Below, in pieces: positions 10,342 to 19,286 of a DNA stretch of 32,363 bases; position 1 is the stretch's first letter, and the number at the start of each line of letters is the position of its first letter. The notes beneath the pieces are model-generated. The model did not search any database. It had not been told where the DNA came from and saw nothing but the letters and a program-made list of their open reading frames with translations. Source of the stretch: Afipia sp. GTDB taxonomy: Bacteria; Pseudomonadota; Alphaproteobacteria; Rhizobiales; Xanthobacteraceae. The stretch covers positions 1 to 32,363 of the forward strand of contig JAFVHU010000026.1 in assembly GCA_017474385.1 (NCBI GenBank), given 5' to 3'. The translations under genes and the position numbers were made by a program.

Positions 10342-10348
10342 TAAACCT

Positions 10349-12802
10349 ATGCCAGCGATCGAACGCGTCATTCCCATCGTCGGCCAAATCTCCGATCCGT
10401 TGCGCGAGATGCTGGCGCGCCGCCTGCGCGAACTCGCCGGGCTCGGCGTTATCGCGCTGTCGTGTGTCGTCGCCGCCGCGCTCATGACCTGGTCGGTGCA
10501 GGATCCGAGTCTCAGCCACGCAACCTCCGGTCCGATCCGCAATCTGATGGGCCGCCCGGGCGCGATCGGCGCCGACATGCTGATGCAGATTCTCGGCCTC
10601 GGCGCGATCATGCTGATCCTGCCGGTGGCGATCTGGGGCTGGCGGCTGCTGACGCATCGCCATTTCGACCGCGAAGCCTTGCGGATCGCCTGCTGGATTC
10701 TGTGTGCCGTGATCGCGGCGGGATTTGCAAGCTGCCTGCCACGCAGCGGCGCGTGGCCGTTGCCGACCGGACTCGGCGGCGTCGTCGGCGATGCGCTGGT
10801 GCGTTTCCCTGCGGTGGTGTTCGGTCCGCCCGGCCTGATCTATCGCATCGTACTTGGCGTCATCCTGTTCGCCGCAATGATCGGAAGCTTCGTCTTCGCA
10901 TGCGGCGCGGGCGCGCAGGAAAAGATCGTCGAGCGCACACGGCCGCCGATGATCGAGGACGAAGAGGATTTCGAAGAAAGTGACCGCCGCTCGATTTCGC
11001 TCGGCTGGATCGTTCATACCGCCATGAGCGCAAAAACGCGCATGGTACGGGCACTTTCGGCCTTCTTCGCGATGCTCGTCGGACGCTCGGAGTCGCGCCG
11101 CGCCGCATCGTTCGAGCGCATGGAGCCGGATCTTGGCGGCGGACGCCGCGCTCCGTCGCTGGTGCCGCAAGACGAGTACGAAGAGGAGCAGGAAGAAGAG
11201 GACGAGGAGGAAGAAGAGGAAGAGCCCGCCCGTGCGACGCGCAAGCGCGCCGAGCCAAAGGCGTCGAAACGCAAGGGCGCTTTCGTACTGCCGCCGATCT
11301 CCGTGCTGGCCGCGCCGAAATCAACGGATCGCCAGCCCCTCAGCAAGGACGAGCTGGAAGCCAACTCGCGCGCGCTGGAAGGCGTGTTGCAGGACTTCGG
11401 CGTGCGCGGCGAAATCACCAATGCGCATCCCGGCCCGGTCGTCACGCTGTACGAACTCGAACCAGCGCCCGGCATCAAGTCCTCGCGCGTGATCGGCCTG
11501 GCCGACGACATCGCCCGCTCGATGAGCGCGGTGTCGGCCCGTGTCGCCGTCGTTCCTGGCCGCAACGCCATCGGCATCGAACTGCCGAACCAGCATCGTG
11601 AGAAGGTTTATCTGCGCGAGCTGCTGGTCGCCAAGGAAGGCAACGAGTCCACCGCCAAGCTGCCGCTGTGCCTCGGCAAAACCATCGGCGGCGTCTCGAC
11701 CATCGTCGATCTCGCCCGCATGCCTCACCTGCTGATCGCCGGCACCACCGGCTCCGGCAAGTCGGTCGCCATCAACACCATGATCCTGTCGCTGGTGTAT
11801 CGCCTGCGCCCCGATCAGTGCCGCCTGATCATGGTCGACCCGAAGATGCTCGAACTCTCGGTCTATGACGGCATTCCACATCTGCTGACGCCGGTCGTGA
11901 CCGATCCGAAGAAGGCCGTCGTCGCGCTGAAGTGGGCGGTGCGCGAGATGGAGCAGCGCTACAAGAACATGTCCAAGCTCGGCGTGCGCAACATCGACGG
12001 CTACAACGCCCGCGTTGCCGAAGCCAAGGCCAAGGGCGAGGAGCTGACCCGCACCGTTCACACCGGCTTCGACAAGGAAACCGGCAAGGCGATCTACGAG
12101 GAAGAAAAACTCGAACTCGAACCGTTGCCCTTCATCGTCATCATCGTGGACGAAATGGCCGACCTGATGATGGTCGCCGGCAAGGACATCGAAGGCGCGG
12201 TGCAGCGCCTTGCGCAGATGGCGCGCGCTGCCGGCCTGCATGTGATCCTCGCCACCCAGCGGCCGTCGGTGGACGTCATCACCGGCACCATCAAGGCAAA
12301 CTTCCCGACCCGCATTTCCTTCCAGGTGACGTCGAAGATCGACAGCCGCACCATTCTGGGCGAGATGGGCGCCGAGCAACTGCTCGGTCAGGGCGACATG
12401 CTCTATATGGCCGGCGGCGGCCGCATCAGCCGCGTCCACGGCCCGTTCGTCTCGGACGAGGAAGTCGAAAAGATCGTCCGTCACCTCAAGTCGCAGGGTC
12501 AGCCCGAATATCTCGAGGCGGTCACGGCGGAAGAAGAAACCGACGAGGACGGCAACGCCGTGTTCGACGGCACCAGCATGGGCGCCAACGGCGGCGAAGG
12601 CGACCTGTTCTCGCAGGCCGTTGCGATCGTCAAACGCGATCGCAAGGCCTCCACCAGCTACATCCAGCGCCGGCTCCAGATCGGTTACAACCGTGCCGCC
12701 ACCCTGATGGAGCGGATGGAGCTGGAAGGCATCGTCGGACAGGCCAATCACGCCGGAAAACGTGAGATTCTGGTCGCCGAGGAAGAGGATCGATTTGGCT
12801 GA
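10349..12802 (+). CDS. ftsK: DNA translocase FtsK
   Basis: An 817-residue FtsK/SpoIIIE ATPase that pumps chromosome termini through the closing septum and activates XerCD at dif. Membrane segments lie at about residues 31-48, 77-98, 111-129 and 164-186. A highly acidic linker run of Glu/Asp follows (about 276-293), then the motor with Walker A GTTGSGKS (about 465-472) and Walker [15 protein letters not shown] (about 594-607). The C-terminal winged-helix gamma domain is [37 protein letters not shown] (from about 752), which reads KOPS. I chose ATG 10349; the frame stays open to GTG 10268, but that segment is the palindromic element. No Shine-Dalgarno outside the element is visible. Confidence 0.96.
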   Translation: MPAIERVIPIVGQISDPLREMLARRLRELAGLGVIALSCVVAAALMTWSVQDPSLSHATSGPIRNLMGRPGAIGADMLMQILGLGAIMLILPVAIWGWRLLTHRHFDREALRIACWILCAVIAAGFASCLPRSGAWPLPTGLGGVVGDALVRFPAVVFGPPGLIYRIVLGVILFAAMIGSFVFACGAGAQEKIVERTRPPMIEDEEDFEESDRRSISLGWIVHTAMSAKTRMVRALSAFFAMLVGRSESRRAASFERMEPDLGGGRRAPSLVPQDEYEEEQEEEDEEEEEEEPARATRKRAEPKASKRKGAFVLPPISVLAAPKSTDRQPLSKDELEANSRALEGVLQDFGVRGEITNAHPGPVVTLYELEPAPGIKSSRVIGLADDIARSMSAVSARVAVVPGRNAIGIELPNQHREKVYLRELLVAKEGNESTAKLPLCLGKTIGGVSTIVDLARMPHLLIAGTTGSGKSVAINTMILSLVYRLRPDQCRLIMVDPKMLELSVYDGIPHLLTPVVTDPKKAVVALKWAVREMEQRYKNMSKLGVRNIDGYNARVAEAKAKGEELTRTVHTGFDKETGKAIYEEEKLELEPLPFIVIIVDEMADLMMVAGKDIEGAVQRLAQMARAAGLHVILATQRPSVDVITGTIKANFPTRISFQVTSKIDSRTILGEMGAEQLLGQGDMLYMAGGGRISRVHGPFVSDEEVEKIVRHLKSQGQPEYLEAVTAEEETDEDGNAVFDGTSMGANGGEGDLFSQAVAIVKRDRKASTSYIQRRLQIGYNRAATLMERMELEGIVGQANHAGKREILVAEEEDRFG

Positions 12803-12886
12803 GACCCTGTTCGCAGCCGCGAAAACGCCATAGCTTGGGGCTAGCCCCGACGGAAAGATCACAAGACATCCCGACAGGACGGACCG

Positions 12887-13723
12887 TTGAGAAAATTCCA
12901 TCGCAATCAGCCGTTCTGCCAGCCCCGGCGCCCCACACGTGCTGTTTCTGTCGCGAAAGTGCCGATGATGGCGCTGGCGGCAACAATTGCAGCATCGCTG
13001 ATGATGCCATCGGCACTGGCCCAGGCTGTTCCGGTTCCAAAGCCCGCGCCAAAAGCCCGCATCGGGGACACTCCTGCACCGCCGGTGCAAGGACCAGCCA
13101 CGTCGGCACCACCGACGCCGATCATTCCGGATCTGCGCAGCCTGTTCGGCGGCGGAACGCCAAACCAGAACTTCGACGCCAATCAAAAGGCGCTGGCCGG
13201 CAAGGTCAGCACCTATCTCTCGTCGTTGCAGAACGTCTCGGGCAATTTCGTGCAGGTCGGTCCGGACGGAAAACGCACGACCGGCGATTTTTATATCCAG
13301 AAGCCCGGCAAGATCCGCTTCGAATATGACGATCCGTCGCCGATCGCGCTTGTGGCCGACGGCACCTCGGTGGTCGTGCTGGATCGCAGGCTCGCGACCC
13401 AGGACGTCTATCCGTTGTCGCAAACGCCATTGCGCTACCTGCTGTCCGACCGCATCGATCTGCTGCGCGACACCAATGTGGTGGGCGTCTCCGCGGACAA
13501 CATGTTCATCAGCGTGACCATCGAGGAAAAGCAGGCGCTGGTCGGGACCAGCCGGCTGATGCTGATGATCGGGGTCAAGGACAACCAGCTCAAGCAATGG
13601 ACCGTCACCGATCCGCAGGGCTACGACACCACAGTCGCGGTCTACAATCTCGACACCACCAAGAAGCTCGATCCCTCGATGTTCAAGATCGACTTCACCA
13701 ACTACCAGAACTCGAACAACTAG
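12887..13723 (+). CDS. lolA: LolA-like outer-membrane lipoprotein carrier protein
   Basis: A 278-residue periplasmic protein of the LolA family. LolA accepts lipoproteins from the LolCDE transporter and ferries them to the outer membrane. The LolA region starts at about residue 100: YLSSLQNVSGNFVQVGPDGKRTTGDFYIQKPGKIRFEYDDPSPI, followed by LRYLLSDRIDLL and a Tyr/Asn-rich C terminus. The N terminus has a basic stretch, a hydrophobic core MMALAATIAASLMMPSALAQA (signal peptide) and a Pro-rich linker. The start is probably TTG 12887, with AGGA 7 bases upstream; ATG 12965 or 12968 would give a shorter, more usual signal peptide. It follows ftsK by 84 bp and may be cotranscribed. Confidence 0.87.
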   Translation: MRKFHRNQPFCQPRRPTRAVSVAKVPMMALAATIAASLMMPSALAQAVPVPKPAPKARIGDTPAPPVQGPATSAPPTPIIPDLRSLFGGGTPNQNFDANQKALAGKVSTYLSSLQNVSGNFVQVGPDGKRTTGDFYIQKPGKIRFEYDDPSPIALVADGTSVVVLDRRLATQDVYPLSQTPLRYLLSDRIDLLRDTNVVGVSADNMFISVTIEEKQALVGTSRLMLMIGVKDNQLKQWTVTDPQGYDTTVAVYNLDTTKKLDPSMFKIDFTNYQNSNN

Positions 13724-13732
13724 GTCGTTGCC

Positions 13733-13844
13733 GTCACCCTGAGGTGCGAGCCTCTTCGGCGAGCCTCGAAGGCCGACGGTAGCCCCGTCACTCGTATCTC
13801 GTCATCCTTCGAGGCGCGCAAGAGAGCGCGCACCTCAGGATGAC
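13733..13844. repeat. Palindromic intergenic repeat, GTCAYCCTGAGGTGC type (copy 1)
   Basis: The outer arms are GTCACCCTGAGGTGC (13733-13747) and GCACCTCAGGATGAC (13830-13844), with inner GCCTCGAAGG / CCTTCGAGGC segments. The same type occurs at 24852-24952. It lies directly after lolA, where it may act as a terminator or RNA stabiliser. Confidence 0.85.
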
Positions 13845-13880
13845 GTTTCCTCGCCGCGCGGCCTGTGCTTTACGTTTCCC

Positions 13881-14696
13881 ATGCGTCTTACCCTGACCAC
13901 GTGGAACATCAATTCGGTGCGGCTGCGCATCGATCTGGTCGCGAAGTTCATCAAGTCCGTGCGGCCCGATGTGCTGTGTCTTCAGGAAACAAAATGCATC
14001 GATGACGCATTTCCGCTGAAGCGTTTCAAGCGGCTCGGTTACGAGCACGTCGCGCTCAATGGCCAGAAGGGCTATCACGGCGTCGCTATCGTCTCGAAGA
14101 TACCCTTCGAGAGCAGCGATGTGCGGACGTTCTGCGGCAAGGTCGATTCACGGCATATTTCCGTGGCGTTCGGGCAGAAGGCGCAAATTGCCGAACCGCT
14201 GGTCGTGCATAACTTCTACGTGCCCGCCGGCGGCGATATTCCCGATCCCGAACTCAACCCGAAGTTCGAACACAAGCTCACGTTCCTCGACGAGATGCGC
14301 GACTGCGAACCGCTGCATCCGAAAGCCCCCGACCGGCATATTCTCGTCGGCGATCTCAACGTCGCGCCGCACGAGCATGACGTGTGGTCACACAAGCAGC
14401 TCTTGAAGATCGTTTCGCATACGCCGATCGAGTGCGAGAAGCTGCTCGCAGTTCAATCCCACGGCAACTGGATCGACGTTGCACGGCAACGGATTCCCCT
14501 CTCGGAGAAAGTCTATACATGGTGGAGCTATCGCTCTGCGGACTGGAGCGCGGCGAACAAGGGCCGCCGTCTCGATCACATCTGGGTCTCGCAGGCGCTG
14601 GGCGATAGTGTTCGCGATTTCAGAATCACCAGGGACGCGCGCGGCTGGGAGCGCCCGTCAGACCATGTGCCGGTGACCGCCGTCCTCGATGTGTGA
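13881..14696 (+). CDS. xthA: Exodeoxyribonuclease III
   Basis: A 271-residue Mg-dependent exonuclease III / AP endonuclease of the base-excision repair pathway; it cleaves 5' of abasic sites and degrades 3' ends of duplex DNA. The endonuclease/exonuclease/phosphatase motifs are complete: TTWNINSVR (Asn), LCLQETK (catalytic Glu, about residue 35), HGVAIVSK, ILVGDLNVAPHEHDVW (Asp and Asn), RRLDHIWVS (Asp) and the C-terminal SDHVPV (His). Length is normal. It is convergent with the cyclic-nucleotide-binding gene, with only 12 bp between the two stop codons. Confidence 0.95.
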   Translation: MRLTLTTWNINSVRLRIDLVAKFIKSVRPDVLCLQETKCIDDAFPLKRFKRLGYEHVALNGQKGYHGVAIVSKIPFESSDVRTFCGKVDSRHISVAFGQKAQIAEPLVVHNFYVPAGGDIPDPELNPKFEHKLTFLDEMRDCEPLHPKAPDRHILVGDLNVAPHEHDVWSHKQLLKIVSHTPIECEKLLAVQSHGNWIDVARQRIPLSEKVYTWWSYRSADWSAANKGRRLDHIWVSQALGDSVRDFRITRDARGWERPSDHVPVTAVLDV

Positions 14697-14708
14697 GTCG
14701 CGATAAAA

Positions 14709-15149
14709 CTATCGCAGCGTTTCGGTCGCCCGAACCATGGCACCGGCGGCTGCGTTGGTGCGCGCGGCAAAATCATCGCGCAGACGCCGTGCCGCTTCAG
14801 GATGACTTTCGAGCACGCGCTGGAACAGACTGCGCGAAATACGCAGCACCGACGACGGTTCGAGAGCCGTCGCCGTCGCCGGCCGCGCCATCGCCACCAC
14901 GAGCGCGAGTTCGCCGATCAGAACATTCTGGCCTGCAATGGCTTCTTGTCCGTCGTCCGAGGCGATGCGAAACGCGCCGTGCCTGACAATGAAACCGGAA
15001 TCCGCCGCGTCGCCCTGTTCGAACAACCGCTCACCGAAACCGTAGTCGCGTTGCTCGGCGCCGATCGCAAGCACCTGCAATGCCGCCGCACCCAACAAAT
15101 TCAATGTCGGGACGCGCGAAAACAGGGCGATGTCGTCTTCAATGGCCAT
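14709..15149 (-). CDS. Stand-alone cyclic-nucleotide-binding domain protein
   Basis: A 146-residue protein made almost entirely of one CRP-like cNMP-binding beta-roll: ERLFEQGDAADSGFIVRHGAFRIAS and the phosphate-binding-cassette-like segment IGELALVVAMARPATATAL, with the GE and Arg positions kept, then the C helix FQRVLESHPEAARRLRDDFA. There is no DNA-binding HTH and no catalytic or membrane domain, so it is not a CRP-type regulator by itself. Whether it binds cAMP or cGMP is unknown. It lies 33 bp downstream of the CenR-like regulator on the same strand, so the two may be cotranscribed and functionally linked. Confidence 0.85.
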   Translation of the reverse strand: MAIEDDIALFSRVPTLNLLGAAALQVLAIGAEQRDYGFGERLFEQGDAADSGFIVRHGAFRIASDDGQEAIAGQNVLIGELALVVAMARPATATALEPSSVLRISRSLFQRVLESHPEAARRLRDDFAARTNAAAGAMVRATETLR

Positions 15150-15182
15150 AGCGTGCCGAAATAAATCGGCGATTGATTCGCC

Positions 15183-15869
15183 TCATGGCACCAGCTTATA
15201 GCCCCCGGACTCAGTCACAAGAATTTCGGGGTTTGCAGCGTCTTTCTCCACCTTCTGGCGCAGGCGATAGATATGCGTTTCCAGCGTGTGGGTGGTCACG
15301 CCGGAATTGTAGCCCCAGACCTCCTGGAGGAGGGTCTCGCGCGACACCGGCATCTGCCCGGCGCGATAGAGAAAACGCAGGATCGCGGTTTCCTTTTCGG
15401 TGAGCCGGACCTTCTTGGCGTTGGCGCCGGTCAGCATCTTGGAGCCCGGGCGGAAACTGTAGGGGCCAACCGAAAACACCGCGTCTTCGCTGGCTTCATG
15501 CTGGCGCAACTGCGCACGAATGCGGGCCAGCAGCACGGCAAAGCGGAAAGGCTTCGCGACATAGTCGTTCGCGCCCGATTCGAGGCCGAGAACCGTGTCC
15601 GAATCGGTGTCGTGCCCGGTCAGCATGATGATCGGCGACTTGAAGCCGCCCTTGCGCAGGCTGCGGACAACTTCGCGGCCGTCGGTATCGGGCAGGCCGA
15701 CATCCATCAGCACGAGGTCGGGCGAGTTGCTTTTCGCCGCCAGCGCGCCTTTCGCGCCGGTATCGACGGCGGATGCCTCGAACTCCTCGTGAAGCGACAA
15801 CTGCTCCACCAGGGCATCGCGCAGATCGGTATCGTCATCCACGATCAGGATCTTGCGGGCGTTGGCCAT
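15183..15869 (-). CDS. cenR: OmpR-family response regulator, CenR-like
   Basis: A 228-residue two-component response regulator. The receiver domain (about 1-122) has the acidic pair DD (11-12), phosphoacceptor Asp56 in VLMDVGLP, Thr in MLTGHD and the Lys in YVAKPF. The C-terminal winged helix (about 132-226) has LTEKETAILRFLYRAG and VTTHTLETHIYRLRQKVE. The receiver opening ILIVDDDTDLRDALVEQLSLHEEF and VGPYSFRP closely match, from memory, the alphaproteobacterial cell-envelope regulator CenR, which is essential for envelope integrity in several species. No histidine kinase gene is adjacent. The nearby envelope gene (L,D-transpeptidase, divergent across 129 bp) is consistent with that role but is not proof. 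Confidence 0.82.
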   Translation of the reverse strand: MANARKILIVDDDTDLRDALVEQLSLHEEFEASAVDTGAKGALAAKSNSPDLVLMDVGLPDTDGREVVRSLRKGGFKSPIIMLTGHDTDSDTVLGLESGANDYVAKPFRFAVLLARIRAQLRQHEASEDAVFSVGPYSFRPGSKMLTGANAKKVRLTEKETAILRFLYRAGQMPVSRETLLQEVWGYNSGVTTHTLETHIYRLRQKVEKDAANPEILVTESGGYKLVP

Positions 15870-15998
15870 TGCATCCAGTCCTTTAAAATTCGGCTTGTAT
15901 AAGAGGGTCCAGAGAACAATCTCGAGGAACCTCGGCGAAATAGAGCATTTGCAGGCGAAAGCGCAAGCCGGAGTTGTACGCAGTCACGGGAACCAATT

Positions 15999-16568
15999 AT
16001 GGGAAATATAGGCTTTCCAATGGCTTATCGAACACCGTTGCGTGATCGACCGCTTTTCGCTGTCAGGGTTCATGCTGCCGCAGGCCGGCCGAACCAGGGT
16101 TGGCTGGTCGCCGGCACGCATGTCCTACCGGTCGCGCTTGGACGCGGCGGAATCAAGGCCAACAAGTTCGAAGGCGATGGCGGAACCCCCCGCGGCATCT
16201 TCCGGCCGGTGCGGCTGTGGTGGCGCGCCGACAGGCACCCCCGGCCGCGAACCTATCTGCCGATCCGGGCGATCGGTCCCGCCGACGCCTGGTCGGAAGA
16301 TCCCACTGATCGGCACTACAATCGCGCGGTCAAACGCGCGCCCGGCGAGGGCGGTGACCGGTTGGCGCGGGAGGATCATCTTTATGATTTCATCATCGAG
16401 ATCGACCACAACACCCGGCCGCGCGTCGCGAAAAGAGGCAGCGCCGTTTTCCTGCATCTCGCCCGCGAGAAATTTTCACCAACCGCAGGCTGCGTCGGAC
16501 TCACCAAAAACGCGATGCTGAGATTGCTGTCGCGGTTGGGACCGGAGACGAAAATCGTGATCGGCTGA
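15999..16568 (+). CDS. L,D-transpeptidase (YkuD) family protein
   Basis: A 189-residue protein with a YkuD-type catalytic domain. The signature is SAVFLHLAREKFSPTAGCVGLTK, with His153 and the nucleophile Cys165 in AGCVGLT. Family members make 3-3 peptidoglycan cross-links or attach outer-membrane proteins to the wall; this is a short version of the kind common in Rhizobiales. No signal peptide is evident, which is odd for a wall enzyme; export may be by another route or the true start may differ. ATG 16020 is an alternative start 7 codons in. It is divergent from the CenR-like gene and convergent with yggS, with 13 bp between stops. Confidence 0.85.
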   Translation: MGNIGFPMAYRTPLRDRPLFAVRVHAAAGRPNQGWLVAGTHVLPVALGRGGIKANKFEGDGGTPRGIFRPVRLWWRADRHPRPRTYLPIRAIGPADAWSEDPTDRHYNRAVKRAPGEGGDRLAREDHLYDFIIEIDHNTRPRVAKRGSAVFLHLAREKFSPTAGCVGLTKNAMLRLLSRLGPETKIVIG

Positions 16569-16581
16569 ACGCTCGCGAAAA

Positions 16582-17271
16582 TCAGCGATGACCGAAGATC
16601 GCGGAGCCAACACGCACATGGGTAGCGCCGAGCTGAATCGCGGTGGCGAAATCCGCGCTCATCCCCATCGACAATAATTTCAGTCCGTTGCGCGCCGCGA
16701 TCTTGGCGGTCAGCGCGAAATGCGCCGCCGGCGGATCCTCGACCGGCGGGATGCACATCAGTCCGGAAATTTGCAGGCCGTAGACGTCACGGCAGCTCGC
16801 AATGAATGCGTCGGCGTCGGCCGGCGCGATCCCCGCCTTCTGCGGTTCTTCGCCGGTGTTGAGCTGAACGAACAGTTGCGGATGCCGGTCTTGCTTAACG
16901 ATTTCCTTCGCCAGCGCCTCACAGAGACTGGCGCGATCCACCGAGTGGATGGCGTCGAACAGCGCGACGGCTTCCTTGGCCTTGTTCGATTGCAATGGCC
17001 CGATCAGGTGAAGCGCAAGACCGGGATGTTCGGCCATCAACGGCGGCCACTTGGCCTTCGCTTCCTGCACCCGGTTTTCACCGAACACGCGCTGACCCGC
17101 GCGGATCACCGGCGCGATGGCCTCGCCATCGAATGTTTTCGACACAGCTACGAGCGTCACCGAGGAGCGATCACGGCGGGCGTCCTTGCACGCGCGCGAC
17201 ACTTCGCGCTCTACGGCGGCAAGCCCGTTTGGTGAATCAGATGTTACCGGCGGCACATTATCCACAGCCAT
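16582..17271 (-). CDS. yggS: YggS family pyridoxal-phosphate homeostasis protein
   Basis: A 229-residue PLP-binding protein (PLPBP/YggS/PROSC) with a single alanine-racemase-like TIM barrel. It binds PLP without known catalysis and keeps free PLP and amino-acid pools in balance. Visible motifs are LVAVSKTF with the PLP lysine Lys45, VFGENRVQEAKAKW, LHLIGPLQSNKAKEAV, HSVDRASL, VQLNTGEEPQKAGI and the C-terminal LSMGMSADFATAIQLGATHVRVGSAIFG. Length and motifs are normal. It is divergent from the diguanylate cyclase gene with 106 bp between starts. Confidence 0.95.
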   Translation of the reverse strand: MAVDNVPPVTSDSPNGLAAVEREVSRACKDARRDRSSVTLVAVSKTFDGEAIAPVIRAGQRVFGENRVQEAKAKWPPLMAEHPGLALHLIGPLQSNKAKEAVALFDAIHSVDRASLCEALAKEIVKQDRHPQLFVQLNTGEEPQKAGIAPADADAFIASCRDVYGLQISGLMCIPPVEDPPAAHFALTAKIAARNGLKLLSMGMSADFATAIQLGATHVRVGSAIFGHR

Positions 17272-17377
17272 CGATGCAACCTTGCCTTCAAAATAAGGAT
17301 CATTCGAATTTTAGCGAATTCAAGAAAGGGTCCTTGAAGCCTTTTTTGTAGTGTTGGCGTGGGGCAAGGGAATACCG

Positions 17378-19069
17378 ATGTCAATCGCCAGCTTCGGCCG
17401 CAACACGTCTAAACTCAAGGCGCTATTCGGGATTCGCGCGCGCCTTGTGCTTCTGGCGTTGATTCTGGTCGTCCCGTTGATGCTCGATCGCGTCCGTTTG
17501 CTGGAAGACTCGCGCTCCAGGCAGATGATGCAGGCCGCAAACGAGCTGTCGGAGCTCGCAAAACATACCGCCGATGCGCAGCGCGAAATCATATCGACGG
17601 TCCAGGCCGTTGTGAAATCCTCCGCCTACATTTATGCCGCCGCTTCCCAGCAGGGCCGCGGTTGCGCGGTGATGCGCGCAAGCCTTCGTGTTGATTTACC
17701 CTGGATCAGAAACCTTTCGATTATTGGTCCGGAGGGTAAGATCGATTGTTCGACATCGCAAAGCATCGTCGGTTTCGATCTCAGCGACCGCGACTATGTC
17801 ATCAAGGCGCGTGAGCTTCACGAGTTCGTTCTGAGCGACTACATCTCAAGCCGCATTACCGGCCTGCCGACGATGATTGCCGCATACCCGGTTTCGGCGG
17901 TGGACGGCGGACAGGAATCGGTGGTCATCGCTGCGATCGATCTGAAATGGATGTCGCAGTTGCTGGCGAATCGCGGCGGACGCTCCGGCGTATCGGTCGT
18001 TCTTGTCGATGGCACAGGAAAGATTCTCGCATCTCCTCCCGAAAGCGCAAGTCTGATCGGACAGCCGCTCAAGGACACATCGCTTTTTGAGGCAGTCGTC
18101 CTTCGCGAGATCAATCTCGATCGGGAATACGGTTCGATCTCCTTCGAGTCCGCCGATGGCGAACGCAAGGCAGTGTCCTTCGCGCGGGTCACCGGCACAC
18201 GGGCCCGCATGATTGTCAGCACCAACCAGTCCCTGATGCTGGGTGATATCAACCGCGATATTCGGACTGCATACATACAGCTCGCAATCGTGGTTCTCGC
18301 GACGCTGCTCGGCGCCTGGTTCGCCGGCGAGCGCCTGATCATCCGGCCGCTCCGCATGATGACCGACACCGCCAATCGGTTTGGCCGCGGCGAATTCTCG
18401 GCGAAGGCCTCGAACGCCTCATTGCCGATTGAGTTCATTCCGCTCGCCAAGGCCTTCGATACCATGGCGTCGCAACTGTCCGAGCGGGAGCGCGAAATGG
18501 CCGCCGCCAACGACCGGCTGACCGTCATCGCATCGCTCGATCTTGTGTCCGGGCTGGCCAACCGCCGGGGCTTCCAGAGCCGGCTCGAATTCGAATGGAT
18601 GAAAGCGCTGCAATCCGACAGCCGGCTTTCGCTTCTGATGATCGACGTCGATCATTTCAAGCTTTTCAACGACACCTATGGCCATCCGGAAGGCGACGCC
18701 TGTCTCAGCCGCGTCGGCGAAGCGCTCTCGACAATCGCGGATGCCTGTGCCGGCTTCGCAGCCCGCTATGGCGGCGAGGAATTTTGTCTGTTGCTGCCGA
18801 ACAGCAATCCGGCCCGCTCGCTGCAGGTGGGCGAAAAAGTTCGCACAACAATCGAAGAGCTGTCGATTCCGCACATCACCAGCGACTTCAAGCGCGTCAC
18901 TGTCAGCGTGGGCATCGCAACGGTCACGCCGGGCAGCGCCCAGCCGCAGGACGACCTGATCGAGGCGGCGGACGCGGCGCTGTATGCGGCCAAACGCCGG
19001 GGCAGGAACGCGGTGGTCGAACACGGCCTGATCCGGCCTGCCGATCGGCCGGTTTCGCTGGCCGGCTAG
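17378..19069 (+). CDS. Membrane-bound diguanylate cyclase with periplasmic Cache-type sensor
   Basis: A 563-residue signalling enzyme that makes cyclic di-GMP from two GTP. Order: membrane helix about 20-37, a periplasmic domain about 40-295 with double-Cache character (RDYVIKARE, YPVSAVDGG, ILASPPESASLIGQPL), a second membrane helix about 300-320, a HAMP-like linker about 322-375 and a GGDEF domain about 385-550. The active site is RYGGEEF (465-469) with LLMIDVDHFKLFNDTYGHPEGD upstream. The RxxD product-inhibition site normally 5 residues before GGEEF is absent (ACAG there). I chose ATG 17378 because AAGGGA lies about 7 bases upstream; GTG 17351 would add 9 residues. The TAG stop is formed by the CTAG opening element copy 3. 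Confidence 0.92.
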   Translation: MSIASFGRNTSKLKALFGIRARLVLLALILVVPLMLDRVRLLEDSRSRQMMQAANELSELAKHTADAQREIISTVQAVVKSSAYIYAAASQQGRGCAVMRASLRVDLPWIRNLSIIGPEGKIDCSTSQSIVGFDLSDRDYVIKARELHEFVLSDYISSRITGLPTMIAAYPVSAVDGGQESVVIAAIDLKWMSQLLANRGGRSGVSVVLVDGTGKILASPPESASLIGQPLKDTSLFEAVVLREINLDREYGSISFESADGERKAVSFARVTGTRARMIVSTNQSLMLGDINRDIRTAYIQLAIVVLATLLGAWFAGERLIIRPLRMMTDTANRFGRGEFSAKASNASLPIEFIPLAKAFDTMASQLSEREREMAAANDRLTVIASLDLVSGLANRRGFQSRLEFEWMKALQSDSRLSLLMIDVDHFKLFNDTYGHPEGDACLSRVGEALSTIADACAGFAARYGGEEFCLLLPNSNPARSLQVGEKVRTTIEELSIPHITSDFKRVTVSVGIATVTPGSAQPQDDLIEAADAALYAAKRRGRNAVVEHGLIRPADRPVSLAG

Positions 19070-19228
19070 TGTCCCGTATCCGACGTTTGCTTCATTCTGC
19101 AGCGCCTCCCGAGCAAACGTCGGATACGAAAGGACACTAGCAAACTGTAATTCTAGTGATCCTTGGGTTCTGACATTCGTAAAAGGGCCTGCGAAGGATG
19201 TCATACGAATGTCAGACCGGATCACTAG
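19066..19228. repeat. CTAG-bounded composite palindromic element, copy 3 (hairpins C and D)
   Basis: Hairpin C is 19066-19140: CTAGTGTCC pairs with GGACACTAG, the internal loop is C against GAAA, GTATCCGACGTTTGCT (19076-19091) pairs with 19112-19127, and the loop is 20 bases. A 12-base spacer CAAACTGTAATT follows (19141-19152). Hairpin D is 19153-19228: CTAGTGATCC pairs with GGATCACTAG, the longer side of the internal loop is on the left, TCTGACATTCGT (19169-19180) pairs with 19205-19216, and the loop is 24 bases. The left CTAG contains the stop codon of the diguanylate cyclase. The right end is 101 bases from the leuS start. Confidence 0.95.
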
Positions 19229-19286
19229 GGCCGCGCAGACCATATTTGCGCCTAAGGCGTTGACCCATCGCGGTCTTTTGTGGCTA

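Noticed and set aside
10268-10348. N-terminal extension of FtsK from GTG 10268
   Set aside because: The extra 27 codons are the palindromic element A'; the recognisable FtsK N terminus begins at ATG 10349.
11321-13597. 758-codon open frame on the minus strand opposite ftsK
   Set aside because: Long antisense frames are expected in high-GC DNA; it has no family motifs and overlaps the well-supported ftsK and lolA.
17258-17266. DnaA box TTATCCACA at the 5' end of yggS, as a replication origin
   Set aside because: It is a single perfect box in coding sequence without a cluster, AT-rich unwinding region or neighbouring origin genes.
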